Origin: an uncultured SAR86 cluster bacterium
GTDB taxonomy: Bacteria; Pseudomonadota; Gammaproteobacteria; Magnimaribacterales; D2472
Reading direction: 5' to 3'
Assembly: GCA_905478035.1 (NCBI GenBank)
Contig: CAJQGX010000011.1
Location: forward strand, 35,991-99,990
Length of the DNA stretch: 64,000 nucleotides
In this document: positions 17,792 to 26,676 of the stretch, in pieces
Layout of the letters: the number at the start of each line of letters is the position of its first letter
Numbering within the stretch: position 1 is the stretch's first letter
Position numbers and translations under genes: made by a program
Notes under the pieces: generated by a model
Seen by the model: the letters and a program-made list of their open reading frames with translations, nothing else
What the model was told of the DNA's origin: nothing
The model's database searches: none

Positions 17792-19480
17792 TTAAAGAGT
17801 TTCATTATATTTACTCGAGAATTCTTTTCTTAATTGAGGTTTATCAAATTTTCCTGAAGCCAGTCTGGGTAATATTGAATCAGAGAATTCTATTTTTAGT
17901 GGTATCTTAAATGCTGCTAACTTATCAGATAAAAATAACTTTAAGTCATCTGAATCCATTTGTTTATCTTTTTTAAGAACAATGGATGCACATAAAATTT
18001 CTCCCAATCTTTCATCTGGAATTCCAAACACACTAGCTTCAAGAATATCAGTATGCTCATAAATTGCTTCTTCAACCTCAGGGCATGCTATGTTCTCACC
18101 ACCTCTTATAACCATATCTTTAACTCTATCAACTATATATAGAAATGGTCCATCAAAGCGACCCAGGTCCCCCGTTTTAAACCATCCATCTTGATTTATA
18201 CATTCTTGAGTAGCTTCAGGATTCTTCCAATAACAAACCATATTAGCCATTGATTTGATTGCGACTTCTCCTAAACCACCCTCTTCAACATCATTCCAGT
18301 TATTATCAATTATTCTTATTTCAGTTACTGGAGGAACAACTCTTCCTGTTGATGATGGATTGTTAATATATTCATCCCCATTACCTAAAGCGCCGCATGC
18401 ATTAGTTTCAGATAGGCCATAACCAATCCCAGGCCTTCCTTCAAACTCCTCATCTAGTAATTTAACATGCTCTGCTGGTCTTGGGCCGCCGCCACCGCCA
18501 AGAGTTTTTAATGTAGATAAATCATAATTGAGGCGATCTGGATGATTTAATAACTCCCATGTTTGTGTGGGTACGCCTGTAATATCAGATATTTTTTCAT
18601 CCTCGATTAGCTTTAACGCCTGTCCAGCATCCCATTTTCTCATGAGAACTATTTTTCGACCTACTAATATCGACATTAATAACCCAGCATGACTTCCAGT
18701 TACATGGAATAGAGGAACACAATGAAGAATTGCCAGGCTAGATCCCAAAACAGGATCAGCATCGGGATCACTCATTTTACTAATCTCACTCATTACCGTG
18801 GAATAGCATGCCCAGCTGAACATAGTAGCTATAACACCCTTTTGCGATGATAAAACACCTTTAGGTCTTCCTGTAGATCCAGATGTATAATATATAGTCG
18901 CGTTATCATTTCTTTGAATTTCTATTTCTGGAAAAGAAGTATCTTGATCTTTTATAAAGTCTGTAAAAGACATAAATGAATTATCTGCTGCATATGAAGT
19001 TGAAATCTTTGTAACATTAACCATAGACTCCAATCCTTTTAATCGTCGTTCATCTGCTATTAATAATTTTGCATCAGAGTGCTCAAGACCATATATAACT
19101 TCTGCAGGGACCCACCAGGAATTTAAAGGAACACAAACAGCGCCAATCCCCAAAATACCTAAATAAGCAAAAATATATTCAGGATTATTTTGCATACAAA
19201 TAGCAACCCTATCTCCTTTTTCTATTCCAGAGCTAATTAATGCATTACCAAATTGTGCACTTTTTTCAAAAACTTCTTTATATGAATATCGTTCATCTTC
19301 ATAAACAAGCCAGTCCTTATCTCCATGGTTAAGGCCAAAATCAAAAAACCCTCTTAGGCTATCAGGAAAATGAACATACTCTGAATAAGTGATACCTTTG
19401 TCATTAACTATATCCTTTGTTTCAAAGAGTTGGCCAGGTGCAGTGTGCTTTGCAAGAACTTTATTATAGATATCATTCAT
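17792..19480 (-). CDS. Fatty-acid/acyl-CoA ligase (AMP-forming)
   Basis: Class I adenylate-forming enzyme that activates a carboxylic acid with ATP and CoA. The 562 residues contain the P-loop-like motif YYTSGSTGRPKGV (near 200), the GYGLSETNACG motif, the hinge region GWFKTGDLGRFDG, and the C-terminal catalytic lysine motif LASGKFDKPQLRKEF. It is likely cytosolic with a medium- or long-chain substrate, but the exact acid cannot be read. It is divergent from a second ligase gene, with 85 bases between starts, suggesting shared control. Confidence 0.88.
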   Translation of the reverse strand: MNDIYNKVLAKHTAPGQLFETKDIVNDKGITYSEYVHFPDSLRGFFDFGLNHGDKDWLVYEDERYSYKEVFEKSAQFGNALISSGIEKGDRVAICMQNNPEYIFAYLGILGIGAVCVPLNSWWVPAEVIYGLEHSDAKLLIADERRLKGLESMVNVTKISTSYAADNSFMSFTDFIKDQDTSFPEIEIQRNDNATIYYTSGSTGRPKGVLSSQKGVIATMFSWACYSTVMSEISKMSDPDADPVLGSSLAILHCVPLFHVTGSHAGLLMSILVGRKIVLMRKWDAGQALKLIEDEKISDITGVPTQTWELLNHPDRLNYDLSTLKTLGGGGGPRPAEHVKLLDEEFEGRPGIGYGLSETNACGALGNGDEYINNPSSTGRVVPPVTEIRIIDNNWNDVEEGGLGEVAIKSMANMVCYWKNPEATQECINQDGWFKTGDLGRFDGPFLYIVDRVKDMVIRGGENIACPEVEEAIYEHTDILEASVFGIPDERLGEILCASIVLKKDKQMDSDDLKLFLSDKLAAFKIPLKIEFSDSILPRLASGKFDKPQLRKEFSSKYNETL

Positions 19481-19565
19481 ATTTTTATAGGTGATTAATT
19501 AAATTTATTTATTTTACTATTAGAAAAGTTATTATAGCCAAACAATTTCATAATATATTTAACTT

Positions 19566-21203
19566 ATGTCAGCTTTAACCAATCTTCATTTTGCTAATAT
19601 TTGGGAACATGTATCAGATATAATCCCGGATCGTCTAGCAGTTATTTGTGGTAATGATAAAAAAAATTGGCAACAGTATGAGCAAGATGCAGCAAAAATT
19701 GCATCTTTTTTAAACAAGCAAGGTATTAAAGAAGATTCTAAAGTTGGCTTATATCTTCATAATAGTAATGAATATCTTGAAGCTCAATTTGCAACTTTTA
19801 AGGTTATGGGTGTTCCTGTTAATGTTAACTATAGATATAAATCTAATGAACTTATATATCTTTTAGATAATTCTGATTCAGAGGCTGTATTTTTTGAAGC
19901 CTGTTATGCAGATCAAGTAAATGAAATAGCTTCAAGCTTACCTAATATTAAAACCTGGATTCAAGTTGGTGAAAGTAATAAAAAAAATCTGTCGTATGTA
20001 TTTAAATATGATGAGATTCTTAAAAAATCTTCACCTATGGAAAGGATCCATAGAAGTGAAGAAAACACTTATATGATTTATACAGGCGGGACGACTGGCA
20101 TGCCTAAAGGCGTTATGTATACTCATGCTGGTTTTGCTGTTTCAATGTATGGAACTTTAAAACAACAAGGCTATAAAGTTCCAGATGTAAGAAATAGAGA
20201 AAATCTAAAATATCTTGAACCAATATTGAAAGAAATGGATTCTAATAATACATTGAATAGTTGTTTAATTGCGTGTCCTCTTATGCATGGCACAGGAATG
20301 TTTTTGGGCGGTTTTCTTACCCATGTTCTTGGAGGCGTAATCATAACTGTTCCTAGCCTTGGGCTTGACCCATCTCTTCTCCTTAATCAGATTCAAGCAA
20401 CCAAAGCAAAAACAATGGTTATAGTCGGTGATGCATTTGCAAAACCAATTTTGGCAGAACTTGATAGTGCGAAAGAAAGCGGTCATCCTTATGATATTTC
20501 TAGCCTGGAAACCTTAATTTCTAGTGGTGTAATTTGGAGTGCAAAAGTAAAAGAAGGTCTACTTTCTCATAATAATATGAATTTATTTGATTCAATGGGA
20601 TCAAGTGAGGGTGGCATGGGATCATCAATTTCATCTCGGGAAAAACCTGCTCAAACAGCAAAATTTAAAATGAATAGTAACGTAATTGTTTTAAGTGATG
20701 ATAATGAGCTTGTTGAGCCTGGATCGGGCGTAAGAGGAAAAATTGGCACAAGTGGATTAGTTCCTTTGGGTTACTATAAAGATCCTAAAAAATCTGCAGA
20801 AACATTTAAGGATTTTAAGGGGACTAGATATAGCTTTCCTGGAGATTATGCATTAGTTGAGCTAGATGGAAGTATCACTTTGCTTGGAAGAGGAAGCAAC
20901 TGTATTAATTCAGCTGGAGAAAAAATATATCCAGAGGAAGTAGAAGAGGCAATAAAGCTAGATTCTAATATTTATGATTGCTTGGTGGTTGGAATAGAGG
21001 ATGATAAGTTTGGTCAAAAGGTTGTAGCTGTTGTTTCGTATGAAAAAAATAAAACTATCAGTTTTGATAATTTAATTCAAAATACTAGAATTCATTTATC
21101 AGGATATAAACTTCCAAAGATTATAAAATTTGTAGATGAAGTTAAAAGAGCTCCAAATGGAAAAGCAGATTATAAATGGGCAATGGATATAGCAAAAAGT
21201 TAA
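19566..21203 (+). CDS. Acyl-CoA synthetase (AMP-forming), second copy
   Basis: A 545-residue ligase of the same superfamily: YTGGTTGMPKGVMYTHAG as the ATP loop (about 172-189), SMGSSEGGMG in place of the usual YGxTE motif, SFPGDYALVELDG as hinge, and RAPNGKADYKWA with the catalytic lysine. The GGTTG and GSSEGG variants are typical of a FadD-like subgroup that acts on bulky or branched acyl chains (some are steroid side-chain ligases), but the substrate is not determined. It is not a recent copy of the neighbouring ligase, since motifs differ throughout. It is followed 3 bases later by a gamma-glutamyltransferase gene. Confidence 0.86.
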   Translation: MSALTNLHFANIWEHVSDIIPDRLAVICGNDKKNWQQYEQDAAKIASFLNKQGIKEDSKVGLYLHNSNEYLEAQFATFKVMGVPVNVNYRYKSNELIYLLDNSDSEAVFFEACYADQVNEIASSLPNIKTWIQVGESNKKNLSYVFKYDEILKKSSPMERIHRSEENTYMIYTGGTTGMPKGVMYTHAGFAVSMYGTLKQQGYKVPDVRNRENLKYLEPILKEMDSNNTLNSCLIACPLMHGTGMFLGGFLTHVLGGVIITVPSLGLDPSLLLNQIQATKAKTMVIVGDAFAKPILAELDSAKESGHPYDISSLETLISSGVIWSAKVKEGLLSHNNMNLFDSMGSSEGGMGSSISSREKPAQTAKFKMNSNVIVLSDDNELVEPGSGVRGKIGTSGLVPLGYYKDPKKSAETFKDFKGTRYSFPGDYALVELDGSITLLGRGSNCINSAGEKIYPEEVEEAIKLDSNIYDCLVVGIEDDKFGQKVVAVVSYEKNKTISFDNLIQNTRIHLSGYKLPKIIKFVDEVKRAPNGKADYKWAMDIAKS

Positions 21204-21206
21204 ACT

Positions 21207-22949
21207 ATGGTAAATTTAAAAAAAGTATTTTCAATCGCTCTAGCTTCAACCTTTTGTGCATTTGTTTCTTCCCAATCATTTACACCAATTGGAACTGTAA
21301 ATCCAAATAAATATATTCCAGAGCAAAAAAATATTGCAGAAAGTCCTGATGGCATGGTTACAACGCAGCACTATATTGCAACTAAAGTTGGAGAAGACAT
21401 CTTAAGGAGAGGTGGTAATGCTTATGATGCTTCAATTGCTATAAGTTTTGCTCTTGCAGTAGTACTTCCAAGAGCTGGAAATATTGGTGGAGGCGGATTC
21501 ATGGTTATGCATGACAGTAACTCAAACCTTAACTATTCTGTAGATTATAGAGAAAGAGCTCCATTATTAGCTACGAAAGATATGTACTTAGATGATAACG
21601 GCTTTGTAATACCTAATAAATCAACTTTAGGTTATCTATCCAGTGGAGTACCTGGCACTGTTGCAGGAATGTGGTCTGTCCATCAAAAATTTGGGTCAAT
21701 GCAATGGGATAAATTAATTGAGCCTGCAATAAAACTAGCATCTGAAGGGTTTAACATATCACCCTATATGGCAGACATGCTAATAAAATACAATAACAAA
21801 TTATCAGTATTCGATGAAACAAAAAAAATATTCCAAAAACAATATCCAAATTTTAAAGGAATGGTATTTAAACAAAGTGACTTGGCAAACACCTTATTGA
21901 TTATTTCTAAATTTGGACGTGATGGATTCTATAAAGGCGAAGTAGCTACAAAAATTGCTGAAGACATGCGACTTAATGGTGGAATAATAACAAAAAATGA
22001 CCTAGAAAATTATCAACCTGTTTGGAGAAACCCACTCCTTTCTAAATATAGAGATGTATCAATCATAACTATGCCACCACCCTCCTCTGGTGGGATACAT
22101 ATTATTCAAATGCTAAATATTCTTGAAAATTTTGATCTAAGCTCTTTTAAACATAACTCAAAAGAATATATAAATGTACTTGGTGAGGTTATGAAATATG
22201 CGTACTCAGATAGATCTAAGTATTTGGGTGATCCTGACTATTATGACGTTCCAATTGATAAACTCACTAGTAAAGATTATGCAGGAAATTTATTTAAACA
22301 AATAAATATAGGACAACAGATACCCTCCAATAAAATCTATCCAGGAAAATATATTGATAATGAAAGTTATGAAACTACTCATTTTTCTGTTGTAGATAGT
22401 GATGGAAATATTGTCGCATCTACATACACTTTAAACTCCAGTTTTGGTTCTGGCGTTGTGATTAAGGGTACTGGAATATTAATGAATAACGAAATGGACG
22501 ATTTTTCTATAGCGCCTGGAGTACCAAACCAATTTGGTCTTCTTGGAGCCAAGGCAAATGAAATTATTCCAAACAAAAGACCTCTTAGCTCCATGACTCC
22601 CACGATAGTATTTAAGGATAACGATTTCTTTTTTACAACTGGTTCTCCAGGTGGAGCTAAAATTATATCCGCAGTCTTGCAATCAATATTAAATATAGTA
22701 GATTTTAAAATGAATGTTGAAGAAGCAACAAAAGCTCATAGAATTCACCATCAATGGCAGCCAGATCTTCTTCAAATAGAATTTGGTATTGAAGAAAATT
22801 CAAAAGAATGGTTATTAGATGCGGGTTACAATATTAAAATTATACAACCGCAAACAAATATTCAATTGATAATGAATAAAAATGACACTTATTTTGGTTA
22901 TGGTGATTTCAGAAGACCAGATAGCTTTGCATCAGGAGATATTAAATGA
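21207..22949 (+). CDS. ggt: Gamma-glutamyltranspeptidase
   Basis: Periplasmic enzyme that cleaves gamma-glutamyl bonds (glutathione) and processes itself into two subunits. The 580 residues have a signal peptide (about 1-22), large-subunit motifs RGGNAYDASIAI and NIGGGGFMV, the autoprocessing site at T390 (ETTHFSVVDSDG) whose Thr becomes the nucleophile, NEMDDF, and the oxyanion loop PLSSMTPTIV. All catalytic parts are present. A 29-codon ORF starts inside its stop (ATGA). Confidence 0.93.
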   Translation: MVNLKKVFSIALASTFCAFVSSQSFTPIGTVNPNKYIPEQKNIAESPDGMVTTQHYIATKVGEDILRRGGNAYDASIAISFALAVVLPRAGNIGGGGFMVMHDSNSNLNYSVDYRERAPLLATKDMYLDDNGFVIPNKSTLGYLSSGVPGTVAGMWSVHQKFGSMQWDKLIEPAIKLASEGFNISPYMADMLIKYNNKLSVFDETKKIFQKQYPNFKGMVFKQSDLANTLLIISKFGRDGFYKGEVATKIAEDMRLNGGIITKNDLENYQPVWRNPLLSKYRDVSIITMPPPSSGGIHIIQMLNILENFDLSSFKHNSKEYINVLGEVMKYAYSDRSKYLGDPDYYDVPIDKLTSKDYAGNLFKQINIGQQIPSNKIYPGKYIDNESYETTHFSVVDSDGNIVASTYTLNSSFGSGVVIKGTGILMNNEMDDFSIAPGVPNQFGLLGAKANEIIPNKRPLSSMTPTIVFKDNDFFFTTGSPGGAKIISAVLQSILNIVDFKMNVEEATKAHRIHHQWQPDLLQIEFGIEENSKEWLLDAGYNIKIIQPQTNIQLIMNKNDTYFGYGDFRRPDSFASGDIK

Positions 22950-23035
22950 TTGATAAACTTTTAGTAATTGGTTTTTATGCTATTCCAGTTTTATTATTAT
23001 TGTTAATTTGTTACTTCATAACTAGAAAAAAATAG
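22946..23035 (+). CDS. Small single-pass membrane protein, 29 residues
   Basis: ATG at 22946 overlaps the ggt stop (ATGA) and the frame runs to TAG at 23033-23035. The peptide is MIDKLLVIGFYAIPVLLLLL followed by ICYFITRKK: one transmembrane helix with a basic C-terminal end. AGGAGAT lies just upstream as a ribosome-binding site. The overlap and spacing before the prepilin peptidase (12 bases) make translation likely. No family is recognised; similar tiny proteins often associate with membrane enzymes, but nothing here shows which. Confidence 0.55.
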   Translation: MIDKLLVIGFYAIPVLLLLLICYFITRKK

Positions 23036-23047
23036 TGAATATCATGG

Positions 23048-23857
23048 ATGTTTGAATTTCTAATATTACCTATTTTATTTATAACAATTGGAAGCTTTTC
23101 TTCGTTAGTGATATATCGATTGCCTATAATGGAGGCAGGTAGTTCAGATATAAATTTATTTAATCCTCGTTCCCATTGCCCAAAATGCAAGCAAACCTTA
23201 CCAGTAAAAAGCTTAGTGCCAGTTATGAGCTTTATAATTTATCGAGGAAAATGTTCATTATGCGGTCTAAAAATTCCATATTCTTATTTATATAATGAAT
23301 TGGTGCATTTAACCATTGGAAGCATATTTTTTTATTACCTTGGATTTACTTTAATTTTTATATTTAGTTATTTAATATTTTCTTTATTGTATGTTCTGCT
23401 TGTTTTAGATTTTAAATATCTATATTTACCCATTTCTCTAAATATAATATTTGTTATAACTGGAATGGTTGCTAATATTTTTTTTGAGCTTTATCTATCC
23501 AATCAATATAGTAATATTGTTTATGAAAGTTCTATAAATTCATCAATTCTTGGATTTTCTTTAGGATTTAGCTCACTCTGGTTTATAAATTACATTTATA
23601 AATTATTGAAAAAAAAAGATGGTATAGGTGGGGGCGACTTTATTCTATTTGGTGGTATTGGTGCCGTTCTAGGGCCAATTGCATTACCGTTAGTTATGCT
23701 TATAGGATCGCTATTTTCAATACTAATATATGTAATTTTTATCACAAGAAATGCAACTTCAAATGAAATACCTTTGGGTGCTGGTCTAATTTGTGGATTT
23801 TTTATTTATGTAATTCTAAAATTCTATGAACTAAATGTTTTTTATATTGTCTTATAA
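23048..23857 (+). CDS. pilD: Prepilin peptidase / N-methyltransferase (PilD, GspO)
   Basis: Inner-membrane aspartic protease that cuts and N-methylates pseudopilins GspG, H, I, J and K. The 269 residues contain the N-terminal zinc domain with C44, C47 (CPKC) and C69, C72 (CSLC), and the catalytic aspartates D121 (LDFKYLYLP) and D197 in GGGDF (the GxGD motif), spread over about seven membrane segments. Length is slightly short but complete. It is not within the gsp operon but is the only such gene in the window. It ends just before a strong terminator. Confidence 0.94.
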   Translation: MFEFLILPILFITIGSFSSLVIYRLPIMEAGSSDINLFNPRSHCPKCKQTLPVKSLVPVMSFIIYRGKCSLCGLKIPYSYLYNELVHLTIGSIFFYYLGFTLIFIFSYLIFSLLYVLLVLDFKYLYLPISLNIIFVITGMVANIFFELYLSNQYSNIVYESSINSSILGFSLGFSSLWFINYIYKLLKKKDGIGGGDFILFGGIGAVLGPIALPLVMLIGSLFSILIYVIFITRNATSNEIPLGAGLICGFFIYVILKFYELNVFYIVL

Positions 23858-23902
23858 ATAAGACCTTTGAATGCCATCTTAATTCATATCCCCTAGGTCA
23901 TT

Positions 23903-23932
23903 AAAAAGCAGGTTTTAGACCTGCTTTTTTTT
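23903..23932 (+). terminator. Rho-independent terminator after pilD
   Basis: AAAGCAGGT and ACCTGCTTT form a perfect 9-base stem around a TTTAG loop, followed by a run of T. It lies 45 bases after the pilD stop, closing the ligase-ggt-pilD unit. Confidence 0.9.
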
Positions 23933-23995
23933 AATTCTTTTTAATTTATGTTATAAATAGAATAATGAAGATTAACCATTAATAAACAATAAATC

Positions 23996-24721
23996 ATGAA
24001 AAAAATATCACTATTACTAATTACATCAATATTTGTTATATCCTGTTCACAATCCAATGTTCAGGAGAGCCAGGAAACGCCTATAGTTGAATACGTCTGG
24101 CATAGCGCTGGACCAGATTTCAATGCTGAAAACCTTGCCAAAATAATTAATGAATGGAATGCCATTATTACAGATTCTGGAATGAATATGTTGGGTGCAA
24201 ATATTCTATCTCCTGCTGAGTCTAATGAAGGCTTTGATTTTATTTGGGTCATGAGATGGCCATCAATGTCAGCAAGAAATGCTGGCTGGGAATGGTGGGA
24301 ATCCAGTGGTGCTCAATCGAACTGGGAAAAAACTATCGATGGAATAATGAGTTACAGCATTGAAAATGTATATCCATTTGAGGTAGTAGATGTAGCTCAA
24401 CCTAGAGTTGAAAACGAATCTGGATCATTTTTGAATAGATTTCATTTTTGTAATTTTAATGATGGAGTTGATCAAGTTGCATTAAAGGAATTTAAAAGCG
24501 CAGTTGATGGAACAGTTTGGAGTGATACTTATTGGAATGTTTTATTGAGTCCTACTTTCAACCCAGATCCAAGACCAGATTTTGTTTGGTTAGATTTATG
24601 GTTAGACCAAAACGATAAAGATGCAGCATTAGGGAAATTTATGGAAAGTGATTATGCAGCTATGTATGAAGAAAGCTTTACTTGCAATACATCTGATTTT
24701 AGTGGAACTGTGATTAGATAA
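23996..24721 (+). CDS. Lipoprotein of unknown function
   Basis: A 241-residue protein with a lipoprotein signal (LFV-type hydrophobic stretch, lipobox VISC, Cys17). The mature part is rich in tryptophan and acidic residues (VEYVWHSAGPDFN, IWVMRWPSMSARN, WEWWES, WLDLWLDQ) and appears to hold two similar halves of about 100 residues, each starting near an Asn/Phe-rich strand and containing a W-x-DLW or IWVMRW strand, which suggests a duplicated ferredoxin-like (dimeric alpha-beta barrel) fold. No enzyme motif is recognised. It stands alone between a terminator and a tRNA gene. Confidence 0.7.
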   Translation: MKKISLLLITSIFVISCSQSNVQESQETPIVEYVWHSAGPDFNAENLAKIINEWNAIITDSGMNMLGANILSPAESNEGFDFIWVMRWPSMSARNAGWEWWESSGAQSNWEKTIDGIMSYSIENVYPFEVVDVAQPRVENESGSFLNRFHFCNFNDGVDQVALKEFKSAVDGTVWSDTYWNVLLSPTFNPDPRPDFVWLDLWLDQNDKDAALGKFMESDYAAMYEESFTCNTSDFSGTVIR

Positions 24722-24725
24722 CTAA

Positions 24726-24800
24726 TGGAGCGGGTAGAGAGGATCGAACTCTCATCAAAAGGTTGGAAACCTCTTATAATAGCCATTATACGATACCCGC
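24726..24800 (-). tRNA. tRNA-Gly(UCC)
   Basis: The minus strand folds as a tRNA: acceptor GCGGGTA/TACCCGC, anticodon loop TTTCCAA giving anticodon TCC, T-arm GAGAGTTCGATCCTCTC, discriminator T, and an encoded CCA end. It reads GGA/GGG glycine codons. Confidence 0.95.
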
Positions 24801-24824
24801 TATTTTTCAGAAATCATTATAAAT

Positions 24825-24852
24825 AAAAAGGAAGCTAATTGCTTCCTTTTTT
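24825..24852. terminator. Bidirectional hairpin terminator
   Basis: AAAAAGGAAGC and GCTTCC plus TTTTTT form a stem around TAATT, with a T run on either strand. It would end transcription of the minus-strand lipoprotein gene at 24875 ahead of tRNA-Gly, and can also act for read-through from the left. Confidence 0.75.
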
Positions 24853-24874
24853 CATAGCAAAATAACTAATAAAT

Positions 24875-25621
24875 TCAAATCAATACATATGACTTATATT
24901 TTTCTGAATCTAAACACGTTGCATTCTGATTAAACTCTTCTTTAATAGCAGTCGATTCCTCATCTATAACCCATTTTGTTTCTAAAAATTCTTCATGATC
25001 ATTCATAAAGAATGAATTAACCCAAATAAAATCATTACTATTGCTTAGACTAATATAAGAAAGTTTATATGGGATTTTTAATCGCCCTACCGCATTAGAA
25101 AATCTATCAATAGATATTCTAAATGTACCGAAATTATATTCAGCATTATAGGTACATCTTAAAATTTCTACATTTAAAATATCATCAGTAACTTTCGGGA
25201 CTTGTTTAATTATATCTAGTGCGCTTGATTGATGGATAGAAAAATTACAAGAAGAAATCTTTTCAAATTCATTTGTATTAAGAGTATTAACAAAATCTGC
25301 AACAACTTTAGGATTTTTAATTGATCGAACTGAAAAAATAAATTTTTTAACTTCCTCGACCTTGTCAGGAAATAATATATCTATATCTAAAAATTCATCG
25401 AAATCATTTAAATGATCATCAATAAATAAAGATAGAAAAGATTCTAAATTTATTAAAGATACATTCTTATTAAGATCGCAATAAAAGTAATCTTGGTTAT
25501 ATTTATAATCTGGTGTAATCAAGCTATTTAGAGAAAGAGCTTGCTCTTTTTCTTGATTACAAGACACAAGAATAAAAAGGAAAGAAAGAAAATAAATGTT
25601 TTTAAACAGTTGAGTCATCAA
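24875..25621 (-). CDS. Lipoprotein of unknown function
   Basis: A 248-residue protein with a lipoprotein signal (FLSFLFILVSC, lipobox LVSC, Cys21). The mature part is acidic with three further cysteines (FYCDLNKN, EILRCTYNAEY, ATCLDSEKY), which could form a disulfide in the periplasm. No known domain is recognised. It is divergent from a PhoD-like phosphatase gene, with only 19 bases between starts, so the two promoters must overlap the neighbouring coding ends. Confidence 0.65.
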   Translation of the reverse strand: MMTQLFKNIYFLSFLFILVSCNQEKEQALSLNSLITPDYKYNQDYFYCDLNKNVSLINLESFLSLFIDDHLNDFDEFLDIDILFPDKVEEVKKFIFSVRSIKNPKVVADFVNTLNTNEFEKISSCNFSIHQSSALDIIKQVPKVTDDILNVEILRCTYNAEYNFGTFRISIDRFSNAVGRLKIPYKLSYISLSNSNDFIWVNSFFMNDHEEFLETKWVIDEESTAIKEEFNQNATCLDSEKYKSYVLI

Positions 25622-25640
25622 GAGTAGTTATAATGTTTAT

Positions 25641-26633
25641 ATGAAATTATATACTCGACTAAAGCTATTTTTAATAATTATATTATTTTCAAATATTACC
25701 CATGCCCAAAAGTATGTGATTGGGTTTGGTTCCTGCTTGGATCAAAATGCTCCGCAACCTATATGGGGTTCTATAGAAAGAGACTCTATAGACTCTTTCA
25801 TTTTTCTCGGTGATAACGTTTATGGTGATAAACCATCTGGTGATCTTAGTGAAATGAAATCTGCTTATAACAAGCAGGAACAAATGATTCCTGCTTGGTT
25901 AAGTAATGTAATGGTTGAAGCAGTTTGGGATGATCATGATTATGGTATTAATGATGGAGGTGGCACGTATCAAAATAAATATGAATCCAAAGAGTTATTT
26001 TTAGATTTTTGGAAAATTAATCCTGATGATGATAGATATAAAAGAGATGGCACATATTTTAATAAATTATTAAATATAAATGGTGTAAGGGTTCATTTAG
26101 TAGCTCTTGATACTAGATTTTTTAGATCAGACTTAATAAAGCTAAAAGGTAAATACCCTTTATTTGGGATTAATGAAACTAAAGATGCAACTATTCTTGG
26201 AGATGAGCAGTGGACATGGCTTGAAAAGACCTTGCAGGTTAATGCTGATATTGTAATTTTAATATCCTCTATTCAAGTGTTACCAAAAGATCATGGTTAT
26301 GAAAAATGGTCCCTGTTTCCAAATGAGATGGAAAGATTGATAAATAATATTCAGAATATTAAAGCCAAAACTATAATTATTTCAGGTGATAGGCATAAAG
26401 CAGCTATCTACAATAATAAAGATATCTTTGAAATAACATCCTCGTCATTAAATAGGCCTATTAGTACTTTTAATATGATGCGTGCTAATGAAACTGACTC
26501 ACTCATGATCGGTAAGGTATTCAACAAAGAGAATTATGGCCTACTAATAATAGATACTGAATCAAATACTGTTGAAATGAGCATTAAAGACATAAAAGGA
26601 ACTACTATAAATACTGTAAATGTTAACTTTTAA
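25641..26633 (+). CDS. PhoD-like exported phosphatase
   Basis: A 330-residue metallophosphatase of the PhoD superfamily, predicted to release phosphate from organic esters outside the cytoplasm. It has a signal peptide (about 1-22, ending ITHAQ), GFGSC at the mature start, metal ligands in FLGDNVYGD, WDDHDYG and SGDRHKAAIY, and ALDTRFFR. PhoD enzymes use calcium and iron. It is shorter than classic PhoD and has no twin-arginine motif, so Sec export is more likely. It supports the phosphate-scavenging theme; the exact substrate is unknown. Confidence 0.82.
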   Translation: MKLYTRLKLFLIIILFSNITHAQKYVIGFGSCLDQNAPQPIWGSIERDSIDSFIFLGDNVYGDKPSGDLSEMKSAYNKQEQMIPAWLSNVMVEAVWDDHDYGINDGGGTYQNKYESKELFLDFWKINPDDDRYKRDGTYFNKLLNINGVRVHLVALDTRFFRSDLIKLKGKYPLFGINETKDATILGDEQWTWLEKTLQVNADIVILISSIQVLPKDHGYEKWSLFPNEMERLINNIQNIKAKTIIISGDRHKAAIYNNKDIFEITSSSLNRPISTFNMMRANETDSLMIGKVFNKENYGLLIIDTESNTVEMSIKDIKGTTINTVNVNF

Positions 26634-26676
26634 AAATATTTCTTATAGAATCTATTTTCCTGATAAGCTGTAAATA

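Noticed and set aside
17792..21203. The two acyl-CoA ligases as a recent tandem duplication
   Set aside because: Their ATP-loop and hinge motifs differ throughout (GSTGRPKG versus GTTGMPKG, YGLSET versus MGSSEG), so they are distant paralogues.
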